From Stenotrophomonas sp. SAU14A_NAIMI4_8 (GTDB lineage Bacteria; Pseudomonadota; Gammaproteobacteria; Xanthomonadales; Xanthomonadaceae): 64,000 nucleotides of DNA. Location of the stretch: the NCBI RefSeq assembly GCF_003086695.1, contig NZ_CP025999.1:2149680-2213679 (forward strand), given 5' to 3'. Made by a program: the position numbers and the translations under genes. The notes below the pieces were generated by a model. That model was not told the DNA's origin. It saw only the letters and a program-made list of their open reading frames with translations, and did not search any database. Below, in pieces: positions 6,893 through 18,312 of this stretch (the stretch's first letter is position 1; every line of letters begins with the position of its first letter).

Positions 6893-9631
6893 GTGGACCA
6901 AGGGATCATCGCCAGCCTGCTGCAGCATCCGCTCGCGTCGGCACTGGTCATCGTCGACCGCAGTGGCCGCCCGCTGGCGGCCAATCCGGCCGCGCGCGAA
7001 CATGGGCTGCCGGCCACCTTGGCGGCCTATGCCCCCATGCTGGAAGACCTGCGCCTGCTGGCGGCCGACGGCGGCATCGTGCCGTGCTCGCTGCCCGGCG
7101 GGCCGCAGGGGCACTACGACGGCCACCTGCGCGCCGTGCACGATGGCAGCGGCAACCTGCTGGCCTTCACCCTCAGCGTGCCTGAACCGGTACCACTGAC
7201 CGGCGGCGGGCGCTGGGCACTGGCCCTGGAAAGTGCTGGCCACAGCCTGTGGGACTGGGATATTCCCACCGACCGCGTGCTGCGCACGCCCGCCCTTGGC
7301 GACGAAAGCGCTACCGAGATGCTGGGCCGGGTCCACCCGGACGATATCGCCGATGTGCGCGCGGTGCTGGACGAGCACCTGCGCGGGCACAGCGAGCAGT
7401 ACAGCGCGCAGTTCCGCTTCCGCCAGGGCGATGGCCATTGGCGCTGGGTGCTGGATCGCGGCCGGGTGGTGGCGCGTACCGCCGACGGCCAGCCGCTGCG
7501 CATGGTCGGCACCCATACCGATATCGAACAGCAGAAGCAGCTGGAAGCACTGCTGCAGGAACAGCAGCTGCACCTGAGCGAGGCCCAGCGCATCGCCAGC
7601 ATGGGCAGCTGGTCGTTCGATCCGCAGAACCACCGGTTCTGGTGGTCGCCGGAGCTGCGCTCGCTGCTGGCGCTGGAGCAGGGCAGCGTGCCCGGCCAGC
7701 GGCGCTGGCTGAAGCAACTGCATCCGCGCTCGCGCGGTGCGCTGCGCGCTGCATGGCGTCGCCTGTGGCGCGACGGCCGGGCGGCCAACCTGGACCTGGA
7801 ACTGACCCGTGGCAGCGAGCCCTCGCAGCACCTGCGCCTGTGGATGCAGCCGCTGCTGGACATGGAAGGGCAGCCCAAGCGCCTGCTCGGCCAGGTGCAG
7901 AACATCACCGAACAACACCAGACCGACGCGCTGATCCGCTGGCGCACCGAGCTGCTCAATCGCGTGTCGGCGCTGGGGCGTATTGGCGGCTGCGAAATCG
8001 AAGTGTCCACGCGGCACATGCAGTGGACCGAGGAGTGCTACCGCATCCACGGCCTGCGCAAGGAACCGATCACGCTGGACCAAGCGCTGGCGCTCTACAC
8101 CGAGGACTCGCGCAACGCGTTCGAGGCCGCGCTGGGCCGTATCTCCAATGGCGGGCTGCCCGAGCAGCTGGACCTGTGCTTCTACCGCCAATCCGGCCTG
8201 CGCGTGTGGGTGCAGGTGCTGATCGAGCTGGATCGCCGCGACGGCCTGCCGGCCCGCTACGTGGTCCTGTTCCGTGACATCACCCGCGAACGCGAGGCCA
8301 GCGAGCGCATCGAACTGCTGGCCCACTACGACCTGCTGACCGGCCTGCCCAACCGGGTGCTGCTGGGCGAGCAGACCGCCGAAGCCATCGAAGAGGCGCG
8401 CGACCGTGGCACCTCGCTGGCCATGCTGTTCATCGATCTGGACGGCTTCAAGAACATCAACGACAGCTTCGGCCACGCCACCGGCGATGCGCTGCTGAAG
8501 GCCGCTGCCACCCGCCTGCACCAGAACCTGCGCAACAACGATCTGTTCGGCCGCTTCAGTGGTGACGAATTCATCGTGGTGCTGCGCGACCTGGCCGAGC
8601 CGGAGGATGCCGGCCATGTGGCACGCAAGCTGATTGGCTCGCTGGCCGAGCCGCTGCGCCGTGGTGACACCACCCTGAAGGTCGGTGCCAGCGTCGGCAT
8701 CGCCATGCTGGGTGAATCACAGACCGATTTCGATTCGCTGCTGCGCGCCGCCGATGCGGCCATGTACGCGGCCAAGGAAGCCGGGCGCAACACCTATCAG
8801 TACTACAGCCAGGACGCGCTGGCCCGCATCCAGCGCCGCCTGGAGATCGAACACGGCCTGCACGGCGCGATCGAGCGCGAAGAGTTCAGCCTGGCCTACC
8901 AGCCGCTGCTGCACGCACACAACGGCGAACCGCCGGCAATAGAAGCGCTGCTGCGCTGGCACCGCCCCGGCATCGGCTACTGCAGCCCGGCCGAGTTCAT
9001 TCCCATCGCGGAAAAGTGCGGCGAAATCGTCCGCATCGGCGATTGGGTGCTGAACGAGGCCTGCCGCCAGGCCGCGGCGTGGGACCGTGCGGGTCTGTGC
9101 TTCGAACGCGTGGCGGTGAATGTATCGGCCGTGCAGTTGCGCGACCGCGGCTTTGCCGAGCGCGTGATCGAGATCTGCCACGCCCACGGCTGGCCGCCGC
9201 AGCGGCTGGAACTGGAACTGACCGAGTCGGCGCTGATCCGTGACACCGACATCCTGCGCCACTGCTTCGACGTGCTGGAACGGCATGGCGTACCGCTGGC
9301 GGTGGATGATTTTGGCACCGGCTTTTCCAATCTGAACTATCTCAATCGCTTCCCGGTGGGACGGCTGAAGATCGACCGCAGCTTCGTGCAGGGCATGCTG
9401 CACGACTCGGGTACGGCCGAAGTGACCCAGGCCATCGTGCACCTGGGCCACGCGCTGGGCATGAAGGTGGTGGCCGAAGGCGTGGAAACGCACCAGGAAG
9501 AAGACATGCTGCGCCGCCAGGGCTGCGACGAGATCCAGGGCTACCTGTACTCACGCCCGCTCAGCCCGCGCGATCTGGCCCAATGGCTGCGCCAGCAGCA
9601 CGCCGGCAGCGAAGTCGCCCTGGCCCGCTGA
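6893..9631 (+). CDS. Multi-PAS GGDEF-EAL c-di-GMP enzyme
   Basis: This predicted c-di-GMP synthase/phosphodiesterase has 912 residues. Several PAS-like modules (about 1-460; one shows MGSWSFDP followed by FWWSPEL) precede the GGDEF domain, which carries SGDEF and an upstream RNND inhibitory-site motif (RxxD). The EAL domain is complete: EALLRW, VNVSAVQL, ELELTES, VDDFGTG, LKIDRSF, VAEGVE and the Gln of IQGYLY. Hydrolysis of c-di-GMP is therefore likely, and synthesis is possible. The GTG at 6893 is chosen because GGAG lies nine bases upstream and a sigma-28-like promoter lies 5' of it; longer in-frame starts run into the divergent kinase gene. No membrane segment is visible. Confidence 0.9.
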   Translation: MDQGIIASLLQHPLASALVIVDRSGRPLAANPAAREHGLPATLAAYAPMLEDLRLLAADGGIVPCSLPGGPQGHYDGHLRAVHDGSGNLLAFTLSVPEPVPLTGGGRWALALESAGHSLWDWDIPTDRVLRTPALGDESATEMLGRVHPDDIADVRAVLDEHLRGHSEQYSAQFRFRQGDGHWRWVLDRGRVVARTADGQPLRMVGTHTDIEQQKQLEALLQEQQLHLSEAQRIASMGSWSFDPQNHRFWWSPELRSLLALEQGSVPGQRRWLKQLHPRSRGALRAAWRRLWRDGRAANLDLELTRGSEPSQHLRLWMQPLLDMEGQPKRLLGQVQNITEQHQTDALIRWRTELLNRVSALGRIGGCEIEVSTRHMQWTEECYRIHGLRKEPITLDQALALYTEDSRNAFEAALGRISNGGLPEQLDLCFYRQSGLRVWVQVLIELDRRDGLPARYVVLFRDITREREASERIELLAHYDLLTGLPNRVLLGEQTAEAIEEARDRGTSLAMLFIDLDGFKNINDSFGHATGDALLKAAATRLHQNLRNNDLFGRFSGDEFIVVLRDLAEPEDAGHVARKLIGSLAEPLRRGDTTLKVGASVGIAMLGESQTDFDSLLRAADAAMYAAKEAGRNTYQYYSQDALARIQRRLEIEHGLHGAIEREEFSLAYQPLLHAHNGEPPAIEALLRWHRPGIGYCSPAEFIPIAEKCGEIVRIGDWVLNEACRQAAAWDRAGLCFERVAVNVSAVQLRDRGFAERVIEICHAHGWPPQRLELELTESALIRDTDILRHCFDVLERHGVPLAVDDFGTGFSNLNYLNRFPVGRLKIDRSFVQGMLHDSGTAEVTQAIVHLGHALGMKVVAEGVETHQEEDMLRRQGCDEIQGYLYSRPLSPRDLAQWLRQQHAGSEVALAR

Positions 9632-9651
9632 CGCCGGCCCACACCGCATTG

Positions 9652-9790
9652 GTAGGTGCCAACCTTGGTTGGCACGCACGCGTGCGCAATCCCCCATCCA
9701 CGCATGGCGTGGATCTACGGTAGGTGCCAACCTTGGTTGGCACACAAGCATGCGCTCGCGGAAATCCATCCACGCATGGCGTGGATCTAC
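9652..9790. repeat. Cluster of four SMAG palindromes, two classes alternating
   Basis: Copies of the GTAGGTGCCAACC class lie at 9652-9675 and 9720-9743 (forward). Copies of the GTAGATCCACGCC class lie at 9696-9718 and 9768-9790 (reverse). The two-copy unit is therefore repeated as a block with a period of about 70 bases. The last copy supplies the TAG stop codon of the gene on the reverse strand. Confidence 0.9.
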
Positions 9791-10293
9791 CGGGGTGGGT
9801 CGTTGCGCACCCGTGCGCGCACCGCCTCCACTACATTGGCATAGCGCCGGCGCTGGATGCGGTAACCGATATAGAACAACAGCGGCACCGCCAATATCGG
9901 CCACGCCGCCGGGCGCAGCAGCACGATCGGCACCAGCAGTACGGTCAAGATCGTCGCAAACCAGCTGCAGCGGCCGAGCACGCGCACTTCGCGGCGCCGC
10001 GTGTCCACCACGATCTGGCCGTGCAGCAAGGGAAAGTAGCGGCCGCCGAATCCCGGCGCGAAGCTTTCACGGAATGCAACGCTGCCATCGGGCAGGGCGC
10101 GGAATGACAGGCGTGCCCATCGTTCGGTCGGAAGATCGTATTCCAGGCCGCCCAGCGAAAGTCGTTTCAGATCGTCAGGTGAAGCGGCAATGCGCTGGTT
10201 GAACAGCATGATGCCAGTGCGGAAGAACAGCGGCGCCCACGCGAAGAGAAGCAGCAATTCGATCAGCATCAATGCGATCAGGGCGATGGCCAT
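9787..10293 (-). CDS. Hypothetical membrane protein ending inside a SMAG repeat
   Basis: I do not recognise the family of this 168-residue protein. It has an N-terminal hydrophobic helix (about 2-24), a soluble stretch of about 75 residues containing FAPGFGGRYFPLLHGQIVVD, and two further close hydrophobic segments (about 108-142). A basic tail follows. The likely topology is three membrane segments. The stop codon TAG is formed by the CTAC end of the SMAG element at 9768-9790, so the repeat may have set or altered the C-terminus. Confidence 0.65.
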   Translation of the reverse strand: MAIALIALMLIELLLLFAWAPLFFRTGIMLFNQRIAASPDDLKRLSLGGLEYDLPTERWARLSFRALPDGSVAFRESFAPGFGGRYFPLLHGQIVVDTRRREVRVLGRCSWFATILTVLLVPIVLLRPAAWPILAVPLLFYIGYRIQRRRYANVVEAVRARVRNDPPR

Positions 10294-10341
10294 CGGTCTT
10301 CCATGAACGGGACTGGGGCATCATGCCATGGGTACGAGCCC

Positions 10342-10364
10342 ATCCACGCATGGCGTGGATCTAC
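10342..10364 (-). repeat. SMAG palindrome (GTAGATCCACGCC class)
   Basis: A single 23-base palindrome read in reverse, ending in CTAC. Its TAG also serves as the stop codon of the small reverse-strand ORF at 10361-10573. Confidence 0.85.
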
Positions 10365-10573
10365 AGCGCGTCGCCGCCCAGGCCGAGATCCCAGGCCAGG
10401 CTCATCAGGGCGTCGGTCTGGGCCGGCGGGGCGGGGCGGGCATCGGCCAGGCGCTGCAGCTCCTGGATCTCCTCGCGCGCCACGTCCTCCAGCTGCTGCA
10501 ACTGCTCGCGCACACTGGGGTTGCGCGGGCGTTGGCTGGCATCGATGGGGGGCAGGGCGCGGATCAGGGTCAT
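10361..10573 (-). CDS. Small hypothetical protein, 70 residues
   Basis: The protein starts MTLIRALPPIDASQ and is helical and acidic in the middle (REQLQQLEDVAREEIQELQR), which suggests a coiled coil. The ATG at 10573 is favoured because longer versions would read through the terminator of the upstream transducer gene. No clear ribosome-binding site is seen. The stop codon lies in a SMAG repeat. The family is unknown. Codon use resembles the neighbours, so it is probably a real gene, perhaps a chemotaxis accessory protein by position only. Confidence 0.5.
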   Translation of the reverse strand: MTLIRALPPIDASQRPRNPSVREQLQQLEDVAREEIQELQRLADARPAPPAQTDALMSLAWDLGLGGDAL

Positions 10574-10613
10574 GCTGCGCGGGTCGGGGTGGTCCAGAGC
10601 TAGCGTACAGGCA

Positions 10614-10638
10614 AAGGCCCCGGAACAACCGGGGCCTT
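10614..10638 (-). terminator. Hairpin after the chemotaxis transducer gene
   Basis: AAGGCCCCGG and CCGGGGCCTT flank a five-base loop, giving a ten-pair stem 34 bases past the transducer stop codon. On the reverse strand a short U-rich tail follows. It is a plausible intrinsic terminator that would separate the transducer from the 70-residue ORF. Confidence 0.65.
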
Positions 10639-10671
10639 CGGCGCTGCCGGAAAAGGCAGCGGACATCAGGG

Positions 10672-11862
10672 TCAGAACAGCTCGACCGTACCGGCGCCCA
10701 TGTTCTGCTGGGCAACCGGCTTGTGCGGCGGACGTTCCCATTCGCTGCGCAGGTCGCGCAGGCGGTTGCCGGTGCGCTGCAGGGCGGTGGCGATCTCTTC
10801 GTCGAACACGCCGCCATTGCGGTGCAGCAGCTCCTGCAGGGCCACGGCCTCACGGTTGATCGCGGTCAGGCGATCCAGGTGGGTGTGCACGCCGCCCAGG
10901 GCCTGGGTGGCGATGTCTTCGAACTGCAGGGCGCGCACGGCCTCGGCCACGCTGCCGTCGATCGAACGGGCGCATTCGGAGACTTCGCGCATGCCATCGC
11001 CCAGCGACGCGTTGATCTGCGCCACGTTGTCGAGCATGGTTGCCGCTTCCTGGCGCGCTTCGCGGGACCGGTCCATATCGCGCGAGGCCATGTGCGAGAC
11101 GGTCTCGCGCACCTTGGCAATGGCGTCCTTGGAACTGTGCGCCAGCTTGCGGATCTGTTCGTTGAAGGTGGTCGAGCGCTCGGACAGATTGCGCACTTCG
11201 TCGGCCACCACCGCGAAACCACGACCGGCTTCGCCGGCACGGGCTGCTTCGATGGCCGCGTTCAGCGCCAGCAGGTTGGTCTGGTCGGCAATCGACTTGA
11301 CGTCTTCCAGCAGGGCGAAGATGCCGTCCAGGTGCTGCGCCATCTGGTCGATGTGCTGCACGGTGGTGCTGCTCTGGCCGCTCACCTGTTCCAGCGCTTC
11401 CACCAGCTGTTCCATGCGGTTGCTGGCGTGCTGGGCGAAGCGGGCCACGTCGAGGCCGGCACTGCCTTCATCGCCAGCGCGGTCGACGATGCGCGACAGG
11501 GCCTGGCTCTGCTGGCGGGACTTGCGGTTCATGGCATCGAAGCTGCCACCCAGGCTGGACACGGCCTGGCGGATCAGGTCACGGGCGCGTTCGACTTCGC
11601 CACGCGAACCGTCGATCTCGTTGCCGACGAAGCTGCGCAGTTCGGTCAGCAGCTGGTCCTGCTCACGCAGGACACGGGCATGTTCCGGGGAACGATGGGC
11701 CTGGGCACGGGTGGTCCACCACGCGAAGCCGAGCCAGCTCAGCGTCATCGTGGTCAGGATCGCCCAGCGCAGGGCGGCCGGCCATTCGAAACCGATGGCG
11801 AAAGGGAGCAGCAGGGTCAGAGCCAGGGGGGCGGCCAGACGGATGAAAATGCGTGAGTACAT
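10672..11862 (-). CDS. Methyl-accepting chemotaxis protein without periplasmic sensor domain
   Basis: This is a chemoreceptor of 396 residues. Two hydrophobic segments (about 6-25 and 33-52) are separated by only a few residues, so there is no periplasmic ligand domain; input is presumably cytoplasmic or from the membrane. The signalling hairpin tip is canonical ([19 protein letters not shown], then [18 protein letters not shown]). The C-terminus ends in VELF, without an obvious CheR/CheB tethering pentapeptide. The ATG at 11862 is used; a GTG 21 bases upstream is an alternative. A sigma-28 promoter lies directly upstream, consistent with the usual control of chemotaxis genes. Confidence 0.92.
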   Translation of the reverse strand: MYSRIFIRLAAPLALTLLLPFAIGFEWPAALRWAILTTMTLSWLGFAWWTTRAQAHRSPEHARVLREQDQLLTELRSFVGNEIDGSRGEVERARDLIRQAVSSLGGSFDAMNRKSRQQSQALSRIVDRAGDEGSAGLDVARFAQHASNRMEQLVEALEQVSGQSSTTVQHIDQMAQHLDGIFALLEDVKSIADQTNLLALNAAIEAARAGEAGRGFAVVADEVRNLSERSTTFNEQIRKLAHSSKDAIAKVRETVSHMASRDMDRSREARQEAATMLDNVAQINASLGDGMREVSECARSIDGSVAEAVRALQFEDIATQALGGVHTHLDRLTAINREAVALQELLHRNGGVFDEEIATALQRTGNRLRDLRSEWERPPHKPVAQQNMGAGTVELF

Positions 11863-11890
11863 GGACGTTCTCGGGAGGTGCACGGAGGAT

Positions 11891-11917
11891 GTATCGGCCG
11901 TACCCCCTTTCTCTTTA
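11891..11917 (-). promoter_or_regulatory. Sigma-28 (FliA) promoter of the chemotaxis transducer
   Basis: On the reverse strand TAAA (11917-11914), exactly 15 bases, then GCCGATAC (11898-11891) differs from the FliA consensus TAAA-N15-GCCGATAA at only the last base. The predicted start is about 11883, 20 bases before the ATG. Confidence 0.85.
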
Positions 11918-11969
11918 ACGTCGATGTGCTTTCTGAATGCGCCGGATTTCTGGCGCCTTCCGGTGTCCT

Positions 11970-12037
11970 GGGGTCAGAGCCCTTTTCCGGGGAAAAGGGA
12001 TCTGACCCCGGGGCAGACGACCCCGGGCTCTGACCCC
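11970..12037. repeat. GTCAGA-type palindromic repeat (second family), one full and one partial copy
   Basis: GGGGTCAGAGCCCTTTTCC pairs with GGAAAAGGGATCTGACCCC around a two-base centre (11970-12009). A partial copy ending GGGCTCTGACCCC follows to 12037. This is one of seven members in the window of a palindrome distinct from SMAG. It lies between the divergent promoter of the transducer and the 3' end of hflD. Confidence 0.8.
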
Positions 12038-12043
12038 CGGCCC

Positions 12044-12658
12044 TCAGGCCAGCAGGCGGTCCACCGCTTCGATCATGGCCTTGCGCCCGATCAGGAAGTC
12101 CCAGTAGCTGCCGCCCACCTGCCGCCACAGCACCGCGGCGCGCACGGCGGCCAGCAGCAGGGCGCGGATCTCGGCCACCACCCCGGCCTGGGCCAGGTAA
12201 TGCGGGTTGCCCTGCACCATCACCCGCGGCTTCAGGTGGCTGATGGTGTCGGCGTACAGGCCGCCCAGGTTGGCCAGCACGTCCGGGTGGCCGCTGTCGC
12301 CCAGCTCGGCGGCCTGCTGCTGGGCACGCTCGATGCCCGAGGCCACCTTGTTCACGGTGGCCCCGTCCTGCACGAAGCGGCGCTCCAGCTGAAGCACCGA
12401 CAGGGCCAGTTTGGGCAGCACCGGGTCCTGGCCTTGGTTGCGGAAGTAGTTGTGCAGCAGGCGCAGGCCACTCTTCAGCGCATGGCGGTCACCAAAGACG
12501 TCCTGCGGCGAGCCGGCATCGATGCGGAACACACTGTCCACCGCGGTACGCACGGCAGAGGCATCGGAATGGCCGGTATCGGCGATACGGCGGACCTGCT
12601 GCAGGGCCTGGGCAATGCCGGCCAGGGCCAGTACGCGGTCGTCGACAGTGAAACTCAT
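12044..12658 (-). CDS. hflD: HflD, high-frequency lysogenization protein homologue
   Basis: This 204-residue alpha-helical protein has the conserved HflD pattern, including [28 protein letters not shown] and [12 protein letters not shown]. In E. coli HflD is a peripheral membrane protein that affects lambda CII stability; its normal cell role is unclear. It overlaps mnmA by ATGA, and the order nudJ-mnmA-hflD is the same as in enterobacteria. purB, which follows there, is absent here. Confidence 0.93.
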   Translation of the reverse strand: MSFTVDDRVLALAGIAQALQQVRRIADTGHSDASAVRTAVDSVFRIDAGSPQDVFGDRHALKSGLRLLHNYFRNQGQDPVLPKLALSVLQLERRFVQDGATVNKVASGIERAQQQAAELGDSGHPDVLANLGGLYADTISHLKPRVMVQGNPHYLAQAGVVAEIRALLLAAVRAAVLWRQVGGSYWDFLIGRKAMIEAVDRLLA

Positions 12659-13797
12659 GCAGCAATTACCTCGAAAGGAGAAGGGGTGGTGCGCAGGCGC
12701 TGTTCCAGCGGCGCATCGGTGGCGGCGATCACCGCACCGCCCAGGCAGACCTCACCGTCATACAGCACCAGCGACTGGCCGGGGGTGACGGCGCGCTGCG
12801 GCCGGGCGAAGGTGACCAGCACGCTGCCATCGTCCAGCACCGATACCACGCACGGTTCATCGGGCTGGCGGTAGCGGGTCTGTGCCGTGCATTCGAAGCG
12901 CCGGGCCGGCGGCGCGCCGGCAATCCAGTGCGCGGTTTCCGAGCGCAGGCGGTTGGACAGCATCCACGGGCTTTCCCGGTCCTGGTCCACGTACAGCACG
13001 TTGCTGGACACATCCTTGCCCACCACGTACCAGGGCGCGGCCGGGCGACCGCGCACGCCGCCGATGTTCAGGCCCTCACGCTGGCCCAGGGTGAAATAGA
13101 ACACGCCGGGGTGCTCGGCAATCACGCTGCCATCGGCCGGGTCCAGGATCTGGCCCGGGCGCGCGGGCAGGTAGCGGCCCAGGAACTCGCGGAAATCGCG
13201 CTCGCCAATGAAGCAGATGCCGGTGGAATCCTTCTTGGCATGGGTGGGCAGGGCGACGTCGCGGGCGATGCGGCGCAGATCGCTCTTTTCCAGGTCACCA
13301 ATCGGGAACAGGGTCGCGGCCAGCTGCGCCTGCCCCAGCTGGTGCAGGAAGTAGCTCTGGTCCTTGCTGCGGTCGGCACCGCGCAGCAGCAGCCATTGCT
13401 GGCCGCGCTGGGCCACGCGGGCGTAGTGGCCGGTGGCGATGCGTTCGGCGCCCAGCTCGCGGGCGGCGTCCAGGAAGTGCTTGAACTTCACCTCGCGGTT
13501 GCACAGCACGTCCGGGTTGGGGGTGCGGCCGGCCGCGTACTCGGCGAGGAAGTGCTCGAACACGCCCTGCCAGTACTCGCTGGAAAAATCGCGGAAGTGA
13601 AACGGAATGCCCAGCAGCCCGCAGACTGCCACGGCGTCGCGGCGGTCGTCCTCGGCGCGGCAATCGCCGCTGCCATCGTCGGCCCAGTTCTGCATGAACA
13701 GACCGGCCACGGCCTCGCCCTGCTGCACCAGGCGCCAGGCGGCCACCGATGAATCCACGCCGCCAGACACCCCCACCATCACCCGTGGGCTGCTCAT
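12655..13797 (-). CDS. mnmA: MnmA, tRNA-specific 2-thiouridylase
   Basis: MnmA inserts sulfur at position 2 of the wobble uridine in tRNA for Lys, Glu and Gln. The product has 380 residues. It shows the PP-loop ATP motif [13 protein letters not shown] near the N-terminus, the DPDVLCN-type segment ([14 protein letters not shown]) with the first catalytic cysteine, and the second cysteine in [11 protein letters not shown]. The C-terminal beta-barrel domain follows. Both ends overlap their neighbours by four bases, indicating translational coupling in a nudJ-mnmA-hflD operon. Confidence 0.96.
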   Translation of the reverse strand: MSSPRVMVGVSGGVDSSVAAWRLVQQGEAVAGLFMQNWADDGSGDCRAEDDRRDAVAVCGLLGIPFHFRDFSSEYWQGVFEHFLAEYAAGRTPNPDVLCNREVKFKHFLDAARELGAERIATGHYARVAQRGQQWLLLRGADRSKDQSYFLHQLGQAQLAATLFPIGDLEKSDLRRIARDVALPTHAKKDSTGICFIGERDFREFLGRYLPARPGQILDPADGSVIAEHPGVFYFTLGQREGLNIGGVRGRPAAPWYVVGKDVSSNVLYVDQDRESPWMLSNRLRSETAHWIAGAPPARRFECTAQTRYRQPDEPCVVSVLDDGSVLVTFARPQRAVTPGQSLVLYDGEVCLGGAVIAATDAPLEQRLRTTPSPFEVIAA

Positions 13798-14255
13798 GCG
13801 ACCTCCTGCACCAGGTGCAGCGGGTGGCGCTGGCCGGCCAGGTAGTCGGCCAGCACGCGCCAGACCAGCGGGCTGCGCAGGCGCTCGCCGGCGGCCTGCA
13901 GCTCATCGGGGGTCATCCACAGCGCGCGGTCTATGCCGGTATCCAGCGGTTGCGCCGGGTCATGGCTGAGCGGGCGGGCGGCATAGCAGAACCGCAGGAA
14001 CACGGTGCCGTCGCCGGCGGTCCACTGGTAGCAGCCGATGAAATCGGTCAGCGCCACGGTCCAGCCGGTTTCTTCCCGGGTTTCACGCAGCGCCGCCTGG
14101 GCCAGGCTCTCGCCCGGCTCCAAGTGGCCCGCCGGCTGGTTCAGCACGGCGCGGCCCTCGATGGTTTCTTCCACCAGCAGCACGCGGCCGCCATCGACCA
14201 CCACGGTGGCGACGGTGGCGTGGGGTGCCCAGCGCATGTCCTGCGGGGTATTCAA
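13794..14255 (-). CDS. nudJ: NudJ-type Nudix hydrolase (phosphatase)
   Basis: The protein hydrolyses nucleoside di- or triphosphates; NudJ also acts on thiamin pyrimidine pyrophosphate. It has 153 residues with a full Nudix box, G-x5-E-x7-REUxEExGU ([20 protein letters not shown]). The start is unusual: the frame opens with TTG at 14255, one base after the upstream stop codon, with AAGGA 11 bases before it. An internal ATG at 14237 is an alternative with poorer spacing. Its stop overlaps the mnmA start. Confidence 0.88.
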   Translation of the reverse strand: MNTPQDMRWAPHATVATVVVDGGRVLLVEETIEGRAVLNQPAGHLEPGESLAQAALRETREETGWTVALTDFIGCYQWTAGDGTVFLRFCYAARPLSHDPAQPLDTGIDRALWMTPDELQAAGERLRSPLVWRVLADYLAGQRHPLHLVQEVA

Positions 14256-14256
14256 T

Positions 14257-14751
14257 TCAGAGGTCGTCCTTCTTGGTCAGTTCCAGTTCCATCGCATCGG
14301 CGGTACGGATCGCCGCGTCGATGGCATCGCTCAGCTGTTCAGTGCTGGCATCGGCATCGATCTTGACCACGAACATCGCAGTCATGTCCTGCTTCACCCA
14401 GCCGCCCATCTTGGCGTCCTGCGAATCTTCCAGCAGACGGTTGGCCACCTCGGCCGGGAACTGCTTGCTCTTGCCGGTGTAGCCCGGCGACCAGATCTCG
14501 CGGATGTTGTGCGTGCCGAAATCTTCCACGGCCGAGCGCACGTACACGATCTGGGTCCGGTCGCCTTCCACGTCGAACACCATCTGGTAGTCGCCGTCTT
14601 CGTCAACTTCGTAGGTATAGCCCAACTTGTCCAGGTGGCGCCCGATGGCGGCATCGGCCTTGGCCGTGCTGTTGCCGGCGGCGTTGGCCGCGGCGGCCAT
14701 GGCCGGGGTGGCCAGGGCGATCAGCAGGGCGGGCAGAAGGATCCTTTTCAT
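14257..14751 (-). CDS. Exported YbjN-like hypothetical protein
   Basis: The 164-residue protein has a cleavable signal peptide ([19 protein letters not shown]). The mature part, with [18 protein letters not shown] followed by strands and a helix, looks like the YbjN / type III chaperone-like fold. This is a tentative fold-level reading. The C-terminal part ends in an acidic helix. AGGA lies six bases before the ATG. It is one base upstream of nudJ and divergent from clpS. Confidence 0.7.
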   Translation of the reverse strand: MKRILLPALLIALATPAMAAAANAAGNSTAKADAAIGRHLDKLGYTYEVDEDGDYQMVFDVEGDRTQIVYVRSAVEDFGTHNIREIWSPGYTGKSKQFPAEVANRLLEDSQDAKMGGWVKQDMTAMFVVKIDADASTEQLSDAIDAAIRTADAMELELTKKDDL

Positions 14752-14850
14752 GAAATTCCTGTGAAACACGTTGGGGAAGGCGGTAATTGTGACGGTGCCG
14801 GTGCGTGTCGTCCATTCTGCGGCAGCCCGACGCGGCTGGCCGCCAGCGCT

Positions 14851-14862
14851 TATAATAGGCGG
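14851..14862 (+). promoter_or_regulatory. clpS promoter, predicted leaderless transcript
   Basis: A perfect TATAAT (14851-14856) ends six bases before the clpS ATG at 14863. The expected transcription start therefore falls at or next to the A of the start codon. No Shine-Dalgarno sequence is present. The -35 region (about 14827-14832, CCGACG) is weak. Confidence 0.6.
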
Positions 14863-15189
14863 ATGCCCCGCGAGTCTTCCCCCGATTCCCACCACGAGCA
14901 CGGCCTTGCCGTGGAGCCCGCGCGCCCGGAAGTGGCGCCGCCGCCGTTCTACCAGGTCATGCTGCTCAACGACGACTACACCCCGATGGATTTCGTGGTG
15001 GATGTACTGCAGCAGTTCTTCACCATGGACCTGGACAAGGCCACCCAGGTGATGCTGCACGTCCACACCCGCGGCCGCGGCGTCTGCGGGGTGTTCACTC
15101 GCGAAGTGGCCGAGACCAAGGTGGCCCAGGTCAACGAGTACTCGCGCATGAACCAGCACCCGCTGCTGTGCACGATGGAAAAGGCCTGA
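14863..15189 (+). CDS. clpS: ClpS, N-degron adaptor of the ClpAP protease
   Basis: ClpS binds proteins with N-terminal Leu, Phe, Tyr or Trp and hands them to ClpA. The product has 108 residues. A flexible N-terminal extension is followed by the core with [20 protein letters not shown] (the Asp-Asp-Tyr-Thr-Pro-Met pocket motif), [20 protein letters not shown] and [10 protein letters not shown]. The gene sits directly before clpA as in most proteobacteria. The mRNA is probably leaderless. Confidence 0.96.
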   Translation: MPRESSPDSHHEHGLAVEPARPEVAPPPFYQVMLLNDDYTPMDFVVDVLQQFFTMDLDKATQVMLHVHTRGRGVCGVFTREVAETKVAQVNEYSRMNQHPLLCTMEKA

Positions 15190-15201
15190 GCCGACTGCCC
15201 C

Positions 15202-15260
15202 GTAGAGTCGAGCTTGCTCGACTGCTCTGGCCAACAGCAGTCGAGCAAGCTCGACTCTAC
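15202..15260. repeat. Inverted SMAG pair behind clpS, terminator-like
   Basis: A forward copy (15202-15225) and a reverse copy (15237-15260) of the GTAGAGTCGAGC class are separated by 11 bases. Their 24-base arms are complementary, so the RNA would form one very long hairpin 12 bases past the clpS stop. It could stop or stabilise the clpS transcript before clpA. Confidence 0.88.
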
Positions 15261-15564
15261 GACGGCCTTGGTCGCGCGCCCCAATGGCAGCCCCGTCGCA
15301 GCACCACGCCTTGGTCGCCCCTCCGCTGGCCGCTCCGCGTCACAGCCTGCGTGCTCTCCTTCAAAGCCATGGGGATGGTCCATTCACGTCACAATCGCCC
15401 GCGCCTCGGGTAGGGTGCGCTCAGGCCCCCGTGGGCTGCCCGTGGAGTGAATGATGATCAAGCGGTTCGCACTGCTAACGCCATCTGAACGCTGCAATCC
15501 GCTAGGGTGATGGAAATCGCGTAGTCAGGCCGCATATTGTCTCCAACTGCCGCCGGAGTAATCC
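15261..15564 (+). other. clpS-clpA intergenic region
   Basis: No convincing gene is seen here. A -10-like TATTGT at about 15534 and GGAG shortly before the clpA ATG suggest that clpA has its own promoter in the last 40 bases. The rest shows no repeat or operator that I can recognise. Confidence 0.45.
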
Positions 15565-17847
<2,283 letters not shown>

Positions 17848-17891
17848 AACCAGCGGCCGGGGTCACGCCCGGCCACTGTTGGGGGGTAGGC

Positions 17892-17917
17892 AAGGGCGGC
17901 TTCGGCCGCCCTTTTTT
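17892..17917 (+). terminator. Intrinsic terminator of clpA
   Basis: AAGGGCGGC-TTCG-GCCGCCCTT is followed by a run of T, a textbook stem with a UUCG tetraloop. The same stem-loop recurs at 18623-18646 on the other side of the higBA genes. Confidence 0.9.
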
Positions 17918-17980
17918 GTGCGCGGTTGTCGCTGGCTGCCTTGCCCGGTGCTGGGATCGGTGGGAGTGTCTGGCGTTCAG

Positions 17981-18020
17981 CGATACTGTACACCTATTGT
18001 ATCGCGTAACGATACGGGAT
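17981..18020 (+). promoter_or_regulatory. higBA operator/promoter region
   Basis: An inverted repeat GTATCG-CGTAA-CGATAC spans 17999-18015. A half-site CGATAC at 17981-17986 and a further GGATAC at 18018-18023 flank it. It ends only 11 bases before the higB GTG. Such palindromes over the promoter are where HigA-type antitoxins bind to autoregulate. Confidence 0.7.
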
Positions 18021-18026
18021 ACAGTT

Positions 18027-18305
18027 GTGATCATCAGCTTTCGGCACAAAGGTCTAGAGCAGCTCTATCGAACAGGCGCCAGCCGAGGGATTCGTCAGAG
18101 TCACGCGGCGAAGCTGCTGATGATTCTCTCCATTCTTGACGTCGCATCCGGCCCTCACGATCTGGCGATGCCCGGCCTGCGCTTGCACGGCCTGAAAGGT
18201 GCATTGCAGGGGCACTGGTCGATATGGGTGAACGGCAACTGGCGGGTCACATTTCGATTTTCGGGCGGTGATGTTGAGCTGCTGGATTACCAGGACTACC
18301 ACTGA
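18027..18305 (+). CDS. higB: HigB-type toxin (RelE superfamily mRNA interferase)
   Basis: This predicted ribosome-dependent mRNA endonuclease has 92 residues. The family pattern is clear: FRHKGLEQLYRTGASRGI at the start, LPGL-like MPGLRLHGLKG, then GHWSIWVNGNWRVTFRF and LLDYQDYH at the end. The GTG at 18027 gives the normal HigB length; a longer frame upstream would run through the operator. higA follows after seven bases. Toxin-first order is typical of higBA. The module is inserted between clpA and the genes that follow it in relatives. Confidence 0.93.
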   Translation: MIISFRHKGLEQLYRTGASRGIRQSHAAKLLMILSILDVASGPHDLAMPGLRLHGLKGALQGHWSIWVNGNWRVTFRFSGGDVELLDYQDYH

Positions 18306-18312
18306 GGCGCAC

